A stretch of 64,000 nt of DNA from Pseudolabrys sp. (GTDB lineage Bacteria; Pseudomonadota; Alphaproteobacteria; Rhizobiales; Xanthobacteraceae): contig JALHRB010000012.1 of the NCBI GenBank assembly GCA_022841665.1, positions 1 through 64,000 on the forward strand. Reading direction: 5' to 3'. The notes under the pieces are model-generated. The model had not been told where the DNA came from, did no database searches, and was given only the letters and a program-made list of their open reading frames with translations. A program made the position numbers and the translations under genes. Shown here piece after piece: positions 18,579-25,967 of the stretch. Position 1 is the stretch's first letter. Each line of letters starts with the position of its first letter.

Positions 18579-19669
18579 TGATCGACTTCCTCGCGCGCGC
18601 ATTCGGAGGCGACAAAGGCGGCAAGCCGGAGAAGCCCGGCGGCGGCAAGAGCATCAATCTGGCGCTGCAGGGCGGCGGCGCGCACGGCGCCTTCACCTGG
18701 GGCGTGCTCGACTATCTGCTTGAGGACGGGCGGCTGAAGGTCGACGGCATCTCCGGCACGTCCGCCGGCGCGGTCAACGCCGTGATGCTGGCGGATGGCT
18801 TGCGCACCGGCGCGGACGAAGCGCGCAAGCGGCTCGCCGATTTCTGGCGCGCGACCAGCCTGGGCGGCGACCTGCCGGCGATGCAGCGCGCGGTGCTCAA
18901 CCGGCTGTTCTCGCTGCTGCCGAGCCAGGGTTCGCCGACGCTCGACTGGCTGACGGCGTGGTCACGGCATCTCTCCCCCTATGACGTCAACCCGCTCAAC
19001 ATCAATCCGCTCAAGGACCTGATCGAGCGCTTCGTCGATTTCGAGGCGCTGCGCGCCGACCCGCGGCAATTGTTCATCGCCGCCACCAATGTGCAGACCG
19101 GCCGCCTGCACATTTTCGGGCGCGACAAGATTTCCGCCGAGGCGGTGATGGCTTCGGCCTGCCTGCCCGCCGTGTTCCGCGCGGTCGAGATCGACGGCGT
19201 GTCCTATTGGGACGGCGGCTATCTCGGCAATCCGGTGCTGTACCCGTTCTTCCGCTCGACCGCGACCGAGGACGTGCTGATCGTCCAGATCAACCCGCTG
19301 ATGCGCAAGAAAATTCCCACCTCGACGCGCGAGATCATGAGCCGCGTGAACGAGATCACGTTCAACTCGGCGCTGATGGCGGAACTGCGCGCGATCGAGT
19401 TCGTCAACCGGCAGATCGACCAGGGAAGGCTGCCGCGCGGCACCAGGCCTGACGAATACCGGCAGATCAAGGTGCACCGCATCGTGCTGGAAGGACTGGG
19501 CGAGCGTTTCTCGACATCGAGCAAGCTGCGCAACGATTTCGAATCCTTCGAGCTTTTGCGCAAGCTCGGCCAGCGCGCGGCGCGGCGTTTCCTCGACGCG
19601 CATTACGCGGATATCGGCGTGCAAAGCAGCGTGGATTTGAAGGCCGAGGTTTATTCGGAACGGGGGTAA
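18578..19669 (+). CDS. Patatin-like phospholipase / lipid hydrolase
   Basis: Protein of 363 aa with a patatin fold: oxyanion loop QGGGAHGAFTWG (32-42), nucleophile Ser62 in GTSAG, and catalytic Asp near 212 in DGG. It is a Ser-Asp dyad hydrolase acting on acyl esters. The GTG start lies on the last base of the bdhA stop codon, so translation is probably coupled. This coupling suggests a role in PHB or granule-lipid turnover, releasing 3-hydroxybutyrate for BdhA, but that is inference. The C-terminus has no membrane segment; cytoplasmic location is likely. Confidence 0.88.
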   Translation: MIDFLARAFGGDKGGKPEKPGGGKSINLALQGGGAHGAFTWGVLDYLLEDGRLKVDGISGTSAGAVNAVMLADGLRTGADEARKRLADFWRATSLGGDLPAMQRAVLNRLFSLLPSQGSPTLDWLTAWSRHLSPYDVNPLNINPLKDLIERFVDFEALRADPRQLFIAATNVQTGRLHIFGRDKISAEAVMASACLPAVFRAVEIDGVSYWDGGYLGNPVLYPFFRSTATEDVLIVQINPLMRKKIPTSTREIMSRVNEITFNSALMAELRAIEFVNRQIDQGRLPRGTRPDEYRQIKVHRIVLEGLGERFSTSSKLRNDFESFELLRKLGQRAARRFLDAHYADIGVQSSVDLKAEVYSERG

Positions 19670-19678
19670 TCCCGCTGC

Positions 19679-19783
19679 CGTCGTCCCCGCGAAAGCGGGG
19701 ACCCAGTACGCCGCAGCCTATCGAGAGGGCACGGGTTACTGGATTCCGGCTCGCGCTCGCTTCGCTCGCTTGGCCGGAATGAC
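19679..19783. repeat. Dispersed palindromic repeat, family A copy 2
   Basis: Ends CGTCCCCGCGAAAGCGGGGA and GGCCGGAATGAC, inner arms CCAGTACGCCGCAG and TACTGGATTCCGGC. The copy at 20366-20463 is its inverted counterpart; together they bracket the macro-domain gene. Confidence 0.8.
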
Positions 19784-19807
19784 AGCCGAGGTATATTAAT
19801 TAAAGTC

Positions 19808-20356
19808 ATGACCGCCCTCACCGCCGAAGTCGGCAACACGCATCTGCACATCGTCGTCGCCGACATCACCACGCTCGATGTCGATGCCATCGTGAATGCC
19901 GCTAACAGCGCACTCCGCGGCGGTGGCGGGGTGGACGGCGCCATTCATCGCGCCGCCGGGCCGGAGCTGCTGGAAGAATGTAGAACGCTCGGCGGCTGCG
20001 ATACCGGCTCGGCTAAGATCACGCGCGGCTACCGGCTCAAAGCGCGCCACGTCATCCACGCCGTCGGGCCGGTCTGGCACGGCGGCACCCAGAACGAAGA
20101 GGCGCTGCTGGCAAGCTGCTATCGCACCGCGCTCGACCTCGCCGCCGCGCACCGGCTGACGTCGATCGCGTTTCCGGCGATCTCGACCGGCGTCTACCGC
20201 TTTCCGCCCGACCTCGCCGCCCGCATCGCGGTCGGCACGGTGGCGTCGGAAGTCGCCGCGCAGCCGCGCGGCATGGCGGCGGTGACGTTCTGCTGCTTCT
20301 CGGAGGAGAGCGCGGAGCATCACAAGGAAGCGTTCGCGGAGTTGGGGTTGGTGTAA
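19808..20356 (+). CDS. Macro domain protein (O-acetyl-ADP-ribose deacetylase type)
   Basis: Protein of 182 aa made of one macro domain. Seen: VVADITTLDVDAIVNAANS, the loop GGGGVDGAIHRAAG, ARHVIHAVGPVW and FPAISTGVYRFP, all matching MacroD/YmdB-type enzymes that hydrolyse O-acetyl-ADP-ribose or mono-ADP-ribose. It could modulate RNase III as in E. coli YmdB, or reverse ADP-ribosylation. No partner ADP-ribosyltransferase is nearby. Unusually, it stands alone between two inverted copies of repeat family A. Confidence 0.9.
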   Translation: MTALTAEVGNTHLHIVVADITTLDVDAIVNAANSALRGGGGVDGAIHRAAGPELLEECRTLGGCDTGSAKITRGYRLKARHVIHAVGPVWHGGTQNEEALLASCYRTALDLAAAHRLTSIAFPAISTGVYRFPPDLAARIAVGTVASEVAAQPRGMAAVTFCCFSEESAEHHKEAFAELGLV

Positions 20357-20365
20357 ATTTCGGCC

Positions 20366-20463
20366 GTCATCCCGGCCGAGCGAAGCGAGAGCCGGGATCC
20401 AGTACTCCGTGCCCTCTCGATAGACTGCGGCGTACTGGGTCCCCGCTTTCGCGGGGACGACGA
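20366..20463. repeat. Dispersed palindromic repeat, family A copy 3 (inverted)
   Basis: Reads GTCATCCCGGCC...GGATCCAGTACT on the left and CGTACTGGGTCCCCGC...GGGGACGAC on the right, the reverse complement of the layout at 19679-19783. It separates the convergent macro-domain and lactonase-like genes. Confidence 0.8.
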
Positions 20464-21261
20464 CTAGATTTTCGGCTCCACATCCAGCCGCACGACCCAG
20501 TTCTCCAGGCCCGCCTTCGCGGCCGGATAAAGCGAGGTCACCAGCGGATCGTGGCCGGGCACCATGTGGTGGCGCGACGACGACAGCTTGAGCAGCTTCT
20601 TGTAGCCCTCCAGCGTGTCGCCGACGCTGTAGGTGATCGGGAACACGCGGCCCTCGTCGATATGCGAGTAGAGGTGGCAGCAGTCGGAGGCGACCACGAC
20701 ATAGCCGCGCTTGGTCTTCACGCGCACGCATTGCAGGCCCTTCGAATGGCCGCCGATCTTGTGCACGGTGATGCCGGGCGCGAGCTCTTCGTCGCCGTCG
20801 TGGAACTCGACGCGGTCGGCGAAGACCTTGCTCACCATCGCGTGCACGTCGCTCTCCGAGAACGGAATGCGCAGCATCTTGTGGCACATGCAGCGGCCGG
20901 TAGCGTAGGCCATCTCGGTGTCCTGGATGTGATAGCGCGCATTGGGAAACAGGTCGTAATTGCCGGCGTGGTCCCAATGCATGTGCGTGGCGATGACGTG
21001 ATCGACATGATCGGGCTCGATGCCGAGCGCTTTCAGCCCCTCGCCCACCGGCTTGATGATCTTGCGGCCGCGCTCCGTGGCCGCCGCCTCGTCGAAGCCG
21101 GTGTCGCAGACGAAGGTGCCGTGCGGGCCCTTGATGACCCAGACGTAATAGGCGATCGAGGTTATCTCGTCGTGCGGGTCGCCGAAGATGTAGTTCTCGG
21201 CGCGCTTGCGCGCGTGGCTGGCGTAGCGGACGGCATAGACCTCGTGGACGTCGTCGCTCAT
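20464..21261 (-). CDS. Metallo-beta-lactamase fold hydrolase (AHL-lactonase-like)
   Basis: Protein of 265 aa with the dinuclear zinc site THMHWDHAG (His93, His95, Asp97, His98), a later His in GGHSKG, a bridging Asp in ASDCCH and His in VPGHDP. Overall resemblance is to N-acyl homoserine lactonase-type proteins (AttM/AiiB group), but many such proteins hydrolyse other lactones or thioesters. Its ATG overlaps the stop of the upstream dehydrogenase gene (ATGA), and it is last in a catabolic run, so hydrolysis of a pathway lactone or ester is as likely as quorum quenching. Confidence 0.82.
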   Translation of the reverse strand: MSDDVHEVYAVRYASHARKRAENYIFGDPHDEITSIAYYVWVIKGPHGTFVCDTGFDEAAATERGRKIIKPVGEGLKALGIEPDHVDHVIATHMHWDHAGNYDLFPNARYHIQDTEMAYATGRCMCHKMLRIPFSESDVHAMVSKVFADRVEFHDGDEELAPGITVHKIGGHSKGLQCVRVKTKRGYVVVASDCCHLYSHIDEGRVFPITYSVGDTLEGYKKLLKLSSSRHHMVPGHDPLVTSLYPAAKAGLENWVVRLDVEPKI

Positions 21262-22154
21262 GGCTTTTTCTCCCGGCCGATGGTCACGCCGGCGCGGCCT
21301 TCGACCATCTTGACGATCACCGTGAAATCGCTGTCGCCGCCGAACTCCTTATTGGTCGCCTCCCATTGGTCGAGCACGGTTGCCATCACCTGGCTCGGCG
21401 AATTGAGCCCCTTGGCTTCCTCAAAGCACAGCCGCACGTCCTTGAGCATCAGGGCGGTGCCGAAGCCGTAGTTGAACGTGCGCGGCAGGATGGCCTGCGG
21501 GAATTTGCCGTCCGAGGCGGTGGTGCGGCCGGAGCCGGCATTGATCACGTCGATCATCACGGCAGGATCGAGCCCGGCTTTGACGCCCATCGCCACCGCT
21601 TCGGCGGTGGCCGCCATGGCCGTGGCCGAAAGGAAATTGTTGGCAAGCTTCATGGTCTGCGCCATGCCGGGCTTTTCGCCAATGACGAAGACCTTGCCGA
21701 ACACGGCGAGTGCGTCCTTCACCTGGTCGATCTCGGCGCGCGGGCCGGAGACCATGACGGCGAGCGTGCCTTTGGTGGCGCCGCCGACGCCGCCCGAAAC
21801 CGGGCTGTCAATCTGCACGATGTTCTTCTTGGCGAGCGTGGCGGCGATGTCGGCGGCCACGCGCGAGCCGGTGGTCGAAAGATCGATGAAGCGCTTGATA
21901 CGCTTGCCGTGGATGACGCCGCCCTCGCCGGTCGCCACTTTGCGGGAGATCTCGACCGAGGGCAGGCTCGCCATCACGGTCTCGACCCGGTCGGCGACGT
22001 CTTGCGGCGAGGAGGCGAGCTGAGCTCCAAGCGCAACGAGCGGCGCGACTGCATCGTTGCGGGTGTCATAGACGACCAGCTTGTGCCCGGCCTCGATCAG
22101 CCGGCGCGCCATCGGCTGCCCCATATTGCCCAAACCGATAAAGCCGATGTCCAT
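21258..22154 (-). CDS. NAD(P)-dependent 3-hydroxyacid dehydrogenase (HIBADH family)
   Basis: Protein of 298 aa in the 3-hydroxyisobutyrate dehydrogenase / tartronate semialdehyde reductase family. N-terminal Rossmann motif IGFIGLGNMGQPMARRL; substrate loop DSPVSGGVGGA; catalytic Lys in KLANNFLSA; cofactor-side motif near the C-terminus. It oxidises a short 3-hydroxyacid or reduces its semialdehyde. The frame stays open far upstream, but the start MDIGFIG is fixed by the fold. It overlaps the downstream lactonase-like gene by 4 bases and follows the CoA-transferase gene after 83 bp. Confidence 0.88.
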   Translation of the reverse strand: MDIGFIGLGNMGQPMARRLIEAGHKLVVYDTRNDAVAPLVALGAQLASSPQDVADRVETVMASLPSVEISRKVATGEGGVIHGKRIKRFIDLSTTGSRVAADIAATLAKKNIVQIDSPVSGGVGGATKGTLAVMVSGPRAEIDQVKDALAVFGKVFVIGEKPGMAQTMKLANNFLSATAMAATAEAVAMGVKAGLDPAVMIDVINAGSGRTTASDGKFPQAILPRTFNYGFGTALMLKDVRLCFEEAKGLNSPSQVMATVLDQWEATNKEFGGDSDFTVIVKMVEGRAGVTIGREKKP

Positions 22155-22237
22155 GGTCGCTTCCTTCCTGTTGCAGTCTTTTTGCAGGGCGTAACTTTGC
22201 CTCACCGCGGCGACGGCGTCACGCCCCCGAACAGGCG

Positions 22238-23362
22238 CTAGCGGGTCGAAAATTCCTTGCGCACCTTGTCGCTGTGCTCGCCGAGCGCGGGGATCGGCCC
22301 GTAGGCGCGCTCCTGCCCGGCGCGGATCGGCGCCGGCGCCGGCATCGATACCGGACCGGTGGGCGCGCCCACCGTGATGCGGCGCAGGTGCGGATGCTTC
22401 GACAGCAGCTCCCAGTCGTTGACGCGGGCAAAGCCGATCTCGGCGCGGTCGAGCAGCGCCATCAGTGGCGCGACGTCGGTCCGCGCGAACACCGCGCCGA
22501 CAATGGCGTCGGTGTCGTGCCTGTTGGCCACGCGCTTTGGATTGGTGGCGAAGCGCGCATCGGCGGCAAGCGACGCATCGCCCAGCACTTTCTCGGCCAG
22601 CACGCGCCATTCGCGGTCGTTCTGGATGGCGATCAGGATGTCGGCGTCGTCGCGCGTCTTGAACACGCCGTAGGGCGCGATGGCCGCATGCGCGAGCCCG
22701 ATGCGCTTGAACGGCGTGCCGCCCTCGCCGTGCAAGAGCGGCACCGTCATCCATTCCGCCATGGCGTCGAACATGGAGACGGAAATCTCGGCGCCCTCGC
22801 CGCTGCGGCCGCGCGCGATCAGCGCTTCGAGAATGGCCTCGTAGGCGTTCACGCCGGCGGCGATGTCCACGATGGAGACGCCGACGCGCGCCGGCCCGTC
22901 CGGACCGCCGGTGACGGAGGCGACGCCCGACTCCGCCTGGATCAGCAGGTCGTAGGCCTTGCGCTGCGCATAAGGCCCGCTCTCGCCGTAGCCGGAAATC
23001 GAGCAGCAGATCAGGCGCGGATAGTCCTTGCGCAGCCGCGCCATGGCGAAGCCGAGCTTGGCGAGCGCGCCGGGCTTCAGGTTCTGCACGAACACGTCGG
23101 CCTTGGCGAGCATGGCTTCGAGCAGCGCCTTGTCCTCGGCCTTGCCGAGGTCGAGCACCACCGACTCCTTGCCGCGGTTGAGCCAGACAAAATTGGCGCT
23201 CTCGCCGTGCACGACATGATCGTATTGGCGGGCGAAGTCGCCTTCCGGGCGCTCGACCTTGATGACGCGCGCGCCGGCATCCGCCAGCCGGCAGGTGCAC
23301 TGCGGCGCCGCGACCGCCTGCTCAATGGAAACGACGAGGAGGCCTGAGAGGGGGAGGGTCAT
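22238..23362 (-). CDS. CaiB/BaiF-family CoA-transferase
   Basis: Class III CoA-transferase of 374 aa. It moves CoA between carboxylic acids through an aspartyl-CoA intermediate; the catalytic Asp is Asp138 in KAYDLLIQAESG. Other features: an early GARVIKVERPEGDFAR, NLKPGALAKLG, and SISGYGESGPY, all family hallmarks. The substrate is unknown. Position between an acyl-CoA dehydrogenase and a 3-hydroxyacid dehydrogenase suggests activation of an organic acid before oxidation. Confidence 0.88.
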   Translation of the reverse strand: MTLPLSGLLVVSIEQAVAAPQCTCRLADAGARVIKVERPEGDFARQYDHVVHGESANFVWLNRGKESVVLDLGKAEDKALLEAMLAKADVFVQNLKPGALAKLGFAMARLRKDYPRLICCSISGYGESGPYAQRKAYDLLIQAESGVASVTGGPDGPARVGVSIVDIAAGVNAYEAILEALIARGRSGEGAEISVSMFDAMAEWMTVPLLHGEGGTPFKRIGLAHAAIAPYGVFKTRDDADILIAIQNDREWRVLAEKVLGDASLAADARFATNPKRVANRHDTDAIVGAVFARTDVAPLMALLDRAEIGFARVNDWELLSKHPHLRRITVGAPTGPVSMPAPAPIRAGQERAYGPIPALGEHSDKVRKEFSTR

Positions 23363-23376
23363 GCTGCTTCTCTACT

Positions 23377-23509
23377 TTTCCCGGGCGCAGCGCAGCACGA
23401 AGTGGTGCGCTGCAGACCCGGGATCGTCAAAGATTCCAAGTTTTGGGCGGTCCCGGCTCTGCGGTGCAACACTCCGCTACGCTCCGTGCTGCACCGCGTC
23501 CGGGACACG
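23377..23509. repeat. Palindromic repeats between CoA-transferase and acyl-CoA dehydrogenase, family F
   Basis: Two hairpins: 23377-23425 (TTCCCGGGCGCAGCGCAGCA paired with GTGGTGCGCTGC and CCCGGGATC) and 23449-23508 (GGTCCCGGCTCTGCGGTGCA paired with TGCACCGCGTCCGGGAC). They occupy nearly the whole gap between two same-strand genes. Confidence 0.65.
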
Positions 23510-23515
23510 AGATAC

Positions 23516-24685
23516 TCAATACGACCGCGGCAACCCGAGCACGTGCTCGGCGAGATAAGACAGGATCATGTTGGTCGAGATCGGCGCCACCTGGTAGAGC
23601 CGCGCCTCGCGGAACTTGCGCTCGACGTCGTACTCCTCGGCGAAGCCGAAGCCGCCATGCGTCTGCACGCACATGTCGGCGGCCGCCCAGGAAGCGTCGC
23701 CGGCCAGGAGCTTGGCCATGTTGGCCTCGGCGCCGATGTCGCCGCCGGCCTCGTACTTGCGCGCGGCTTCGCGCACCATCAATTCGGCGGCGCGCATCTG
23801 CGCGTAGCAGCGCGCGATCGGGAACTGCACGCCCTGGTTCTGGCCGATCGGCCGGCCGAACAACTCGCGCTCCTTGGCGTAGCGCGTCGCCTTGTCGATG
23901 AACCACTTGGCGTCACCGATGCACTCGGCCGCGATCAGGATGCGTTCGGCATTCATGCCGGAGAGGATGTAGCGGAAGCCCTTGCCTTCCTCGCCGATCA
24001 GATTCTCCGCCGGCACGCGCAGGTCGTCGAAAAAGATTTGCGTGGTGGCGTGATTCATCATGGTGCGGATCGGCGTGATGGTCATGCTGGTGCCCTGCGC
24101 CAGCCGCATGTCCACCAGGAAAACCGAGAGGCCGTCGGTGCGCTTTTGCGCCTGCTCGCGCGGCGTGGTGCGCGCGAGCAGAAGCATCAGGTCGGAATGC
24201 TCCGCGCGCGAGGTCCAGATCTTCTGGCCGTTGATGACGTAATGGTCGCCCTCGCGCCGCGCGACGGTGCGCAAGGCGAGGGTGTCGGTGCCCGAGGTCG
24301 GCTCGGTGACGCCGAAAGCCTGCAACCGCAATTCGCCGGACGCGATCTTCGGCAGGTAGCGCTGCTTCTGCGCGTCGCTGCCGTGGCGCAGGATCGTGCC
24401 CATGATGTACATCTGCGCATGGCAGGCCGCGCCATTGCCGCCGGAGGCGTGCACTTCTTCCAGGATCGCCGCCGCCGCGCTGATCGTCAGCCCGCTGCCG
24501 CCGAACTCCTCGGGGATGAGCGCGGCGAGATAGCCGGCCTCGGTCAGCGCCGCGACGAAGGCGGTCGGATAGGCGCGCTCGCGGTCGAGGGAACGCCAAT
24601 AATCGCCCGGGAATTTGGCGCAAAGCGCGCGCACGCCGTCGCGGATGTCGGCAAACGGATCGGGCTCGGCGTGGCCTTTGGTCAT
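23516..24685 (-). CDS. Acyl-CoA dehydrogenase family protein
   Basis: FAD enzyme of 389 aa with the usual layout: helical N-domain (LIPEEFGGSGLTISAAAAIL), beta middle domain (AFGVTEPTSGTD, ITPIRTMM) and helical C-domain (THGGFGFAEEYDVER). Oxidises an acyl-CoA at the alpha-beta bond. At the position where MCAD-type enzymes carry the catalytic Glu (YEGTSQ) this protein reads YQVAPISTNM, so the base may be elsewhere, as in isovaleryl-CoA-type enzymes, or the chemistry may differ. It sits in the minus-strand catabolic run next to a CoA-transferase. Confidence 0.88.
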   Translation of the reverse strand: MTKGHAEPDPFADIRDGVRALCAKFPGDYWRSLDRERAYPTAFVAALTEAGYLAALIPEEFGGSGLTISAAAAILEEVHASGGNGAACHAQMYIMGTILRHGSDAQKQRYLPKIASGELRLQAFGVTEPTSGTDTLALRTVARREGDHYVINGQKIWTSRAEHSDLMLLLARTTPREQAQKRTDGLSVFLVDMRLAQGTSMTITPIRTMMNHATTQIFFDDLRVPAENLIGEEGKGFRYILSGMNAERILIAAECIGDAKWFIDKATRYAKERELFGRPIGQNQGVQFPIARCYAQMRAAELMVREAARKYEAGGDIGAEANMAKLLAGDASWAAADMCVQTHGGFGFAEEYDVERKFREARLYQVAPISTNMILSYLAEHVLGLPRSY

Positions 24686-24719
24686 GGGGCACTTCTCTAG
24701 CGCGCAGCCGCGGAGGAGA

Positions 24720-25823
24720 CTAGCCCCACACTTCCTGCGCCAGATCCACGATCATGCGCAGCTTCGCCCATTGCTCCTCCTCGGCCAGCGTGTTGCCTTC
24801 CTCGGTGGAGGCGAAGCCGCATTGCGGCGACAGGCAAAGCTGGTCGAGGGCCACGAATTTTGCGGCCTCCTCGATGCGGCGCTTGAGCTCGTCCTTGGAT
24901 TCGAGGCGGCCGGTCTTCGAGGTGACGAGGCCGAGCACGGCGGTGCGGTCCTTCGGCAGCATGCGCAGCGGCTCGAAGCCGCCGGCGCGGTCGGAATCGT
25001 ACTCCATGAAGAAGCCGTGCACCTTGATCTTGTCGAACAGGATCTCCTGCACCTTCTCGTAGCCGCCGGCGCCCATGTAAGTGGACTTATAGTTGCCGCG
25101 GCACATGTGCATGGTGACGGTCATGTCCGGCGGGATGTCCGACATCGCCGTGTTGATGAGGTCGCCGTAAAGCGCGCCGAGTTGCTCGGGATCGTCGCCG
25201 CGGTCGCGCATCTTCTGCCGGTAGCCGTCGTCGCACAGCATGGCGATGAAGACTTCGTCGAGCTGGAGATAGCGGCAGCCGGCGTCGGCGAAGGCGCGCA
25301 CCGCTTTTTTGTAGGCCTGGCCGAGATCCTCGAACATCGGCTCGAGCGCCGGATAGACCGCGCGGTCGATCGGCGGCAGCGCCGGCCGGCCGTACAGCGC
25401 CGACGGCGACGGGATCGTGATCTTGGGCGTGCGCTTGGTGCGCGCGGCGACAAACTTGAAATGCTCGATCATCGGATGCGCAGAAAAGCCGATCTTGCCG
25501 GTTACCTTGACGCCCTCGTTGCGCGTGGTGACGGCGGCAAAGGCGACGCCGGTGTCCATCACGTGCTTCTCGATGCCGTCGAGGCCCCAGAGGAAGTCGA
25601 GATGCCACCAGGAGCGGCGGAATTCGCCGTCGGTGATCGATTGCAGGCCGACATCTTCTTGCTGCCTGATGACGCGCTCGATCTCGCGGTCCTCGACCGC
25701 TTTCAGCGCCGCGGCGTCGATCCCGCCTTTGGCGAATTGCGCGCGCGCCTCTTTCAGCGCGGCCGGGCGCAACAGGCTGCCGACATGGTCGGCGCGGAAC
25801 GGCGGTTTTGTGCGTTTCGTCAT
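24720..25823 (-). CDS. MetE-like zinc methyltransferase, paralogue 1
   Basis: Protein of 367 aa equivalent to the C-terminal catalytic barrel of cobalamin-independent methionine synthase, without the N-terminal folate-binding half. Predicted zinc ligands: His239 and Cys241 (MHMCRGN), Glu274 (FFMEYDSDRAGGFEPL) and Cys335 (LSPQCGFAS). Such stand-alone proteins include folate-independent methionine synthases and epoxyalkane:CoM transferase, all activating a thiol on zinc. The start MTKRTKPPFR is shared with two neighbours; the upstream codons are translation of a repeat. It is separated from the other two paralogues by an ABC receptor gene. Confidence 0.88.
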   Translation of the reverse strand: MTKRTKPPFRADHVGSLLRPAALKEARAQFAKGGIDAAALKAVEDREIERVIRQQEDVGLQSITDGEFRRSWWHLDFLWGLDGIEKHVMDTGVAFAAVTTRNEGVKVTGKIGFSAHPMIEHFKFVAARTKRTPKITIPSPSALYGRPALPPIDRAVYPALEPMFEDLGQAYKKAVRAFADAGCRYLQLDEVFIAMLCDDGYRQKMRDRGDDPEQLGALYGDLINTAMSDIPPDMTVTMHMCRGNYKSTYMGAGGYEKVQEILFDKIKVHGFFMEYDSDRAGGFEPLRMLPKDRTAVLGLVTSKTGRLESKDELKRRIEEAAKFVALDQLCLSPQCGFASTEEGNTLAEEEQWAKLRMIVDLAQEVWG

Positions 25824-25840
25824 GTTACTCACCCTGCAGA

Positions 25841-25946
25841 TTGTCATGGCCGGGCTTGTCCCGGCCATCCCGCTTAGGTGAACACATCCTCTCCTAAGCG
25901 AGATCACCGGGACACGGCGCTGACGCGCCGGCCCGGTGATGACAAG
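25841..25946. repeat. Dispersed palindromic repeat, family D
   Basis: Three nested or adjacent hairpins: GGCCGGGCTTGTCCCGGCC, CGCTTAGG...CCTAAGCG, and ATCACCGGG...GCCCGGTGAT. It fills the gap between the ABC receptor gene and MetE-like paralogue 1. Its minus-strand translation gives MAGTSPAMT, a peptide often mis-annotated as an N-terminus. Confidence 0.75.
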
Positions 25947-25967
25947 GTTGCAAATAGGCGCCGCGCC

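Noticed and set aside
20464-21261. Calling the lactonase-like gene a quorum-quenching aiiA/attM
   Set aside because: Zinc motif fits, but context is a catabolic run and no luxI/luxR genes are nearby; a family-level name is safer.
25823-25907. N-terminal extension of MetE-like paralogue 1 including MAGTSPAMT
   Set aside because: This is translation of repeat family D. The conserved start MTKRTKPPF is shared with the two paralogues.
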